NCBI GenBank assembly: GCA_018700215.1
Contig: JABIST010000438.1
Coordinates: forward strand, 1 to 5,877
Origin: Dehalococcoidia bacterium
GTDB taxonomy: Bacteria > Chloroflexota > Dehalococcoidia > UBA2979
Reading direction: 5' to 3'
DNA: 5,877 bases
The stretch's first letter is position 1. Each line of letters starts with the position of its first letter. Below the pieces are notes generated by a model. The model did no database searches. It was given only the letters and a program-made list of their open reading frames with translations, and was not told the DNA's origin. Both the position numbers and the translations under genes were made by a program. Positions 5,544 to 5,877 of this stretch are shown here, in pieces.

Positions 5544-5877
5544 TTATGCAGCGTCCCGCAGCTCTGAGCCAACCACGCCCTCGTTGAGTGCGCCCACCCA
5601 GACCAGGAAGTCGTCCAACTCCACAACCAGCGAGCCCAGCTTGTCGGTCTGCGTCGAGACCTCGCTCATCTGCGCCGTCACCTCTTCGGTGCTCGCCGCA
5701 ATCTGCTCGCTCGCCGCTGCGTTCTCCTCGGCCACCGCGCTCACGGCGGCAATCACGTCGGTCACAGACGCCGCCTGCTCGCGCATCTCGCTCGCCACTT
5801 CGGTGTTCTGCTTGGCCAGCTGACCAACGCCCTCCACCAGCTCCAGCATCTCGTTTGCCGACGTGTCAGCCGAAGTC
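5544..5877 (-). CDS. Methyl-accepting chemotaxis protein, C-terminal fragment (5'-partial)
   Basis: The minus-strand frame is open to the window edge and stops at TAA 5546-5544; 110 residues are visible. The Met at 5849 is internal, since nine more residues (TSADTSANE) precede it in frame. The sequence is Ala/Glu/Ser/Val-rich with heptad spacing. Residues 38-73 (VTDVIAAVSAVAEENAAAS... through ASTEEVTAQMSEV) match the C-terminal arm of the MCP signalling coiled coil, which passes receptor state to CheA/CheW in the cytoplasm. Glu/Gln pairs around 50-65 are candidate adaptation-methylation sites. The CheA/CheW-binding hairpin tip, any HAMP domain, membrane segments and sensor domain are beyond the window. 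The tail (ELDDFLVWVGALNEGVVGSELRDAA, shown here only by its ends) has no NWETF-like CheR tether. A soluble receptor cannot be excluded. The gene converges on the importer genes. Confidence 0.85.
   Translation of the reverse strand, partial: TSADTSANEMLELVEGVGQLAKQNTEVASEMREQAASVTDVIAAVSAVAEENAAASEQIAASTEEVTAQMSEVSTQTDKLGSLVVELDDFLVWVGALNEGVVGSELRDAA

Noticed and set aside
5297..5626. A 109-codon minus-strand open frame across the repeat array and terminator
   Set aside because: It runs through the chemotaxis gene's terminator and the repeats in another frame, with no recognisable product.
1..5877. tRNA, rRNA or riboswitch
   Set aside because: The non-coding gaps are short and contain no tRNA-like cloverleaf or recognised riboswitch core.

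Overview
The window comes from a GC-rich bacterium. The gene content and the lipoprotein leader (a twin-arginine-like stretch, then an A/G-rich hydrophobic segment, then LIGC and an Ala/Thr/Gly/Asp-rich tether) resemble what I know from Chloroflexota such as Thermomicrobia, Dehalococcoidia and SAR202-like lineages. This placement is an inference from style; no marker gene is present to confirm it.

Layout: (1) positions 1-1287, plus strand, hold the main part of a family III (CaiB/BaiF) CoA-transferase whose start lies before the window. (2) Positions 1288-1493 are a leader region with a small inverted repeat, a weak promoter candidate and a strong ribosome binding site. (3) Positions 1494-5230 hold a dpp/opp-type ABC importer set on the plus strand: a family 5 extracellular solute-binding lipoprotein, then a DppB-like and a DppC-like permease. 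A perfect 13-bp stem-loop separates the binding protein from the permeases, and only 18 bases separate the two permeases. (4) Positions 5216-5459 are a tandem array of 35-bp units. The first unit is the last four codons and stop of the dppC-like gene, and units 1-4 each carry an invariant 8-bp-stem hairpin. (5) Positions 5475-5512 are an intrinsic terminator for the minus strand. (6) Positions 5544-5877, minus strand, are the C-terminal end of a methyl-accepting chemotaxis protein that runs off the window.

How the genes fit together: the lipoprotein should capture an oligopeptide or similar small solute outside the membrane and pass it to the DppB/DppC heterodimer. No ATPase gene (DppD/DppF type) is in the window, because the gene run ends at the repeat array and meets a convergent gene. 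The energising subunits must be encoded elsewhere. The upstream CoA-transferase could activate a carboxylic acid brought in by the transporter, but the 200-base gap and independent leader make that only a suggestion.

The most unusual element is the hairpin repeat array grown from the 3' end of the dppC-like gene. The protein-coding content is otherwise of well-known families, and I see no clearly new multi-gene system.
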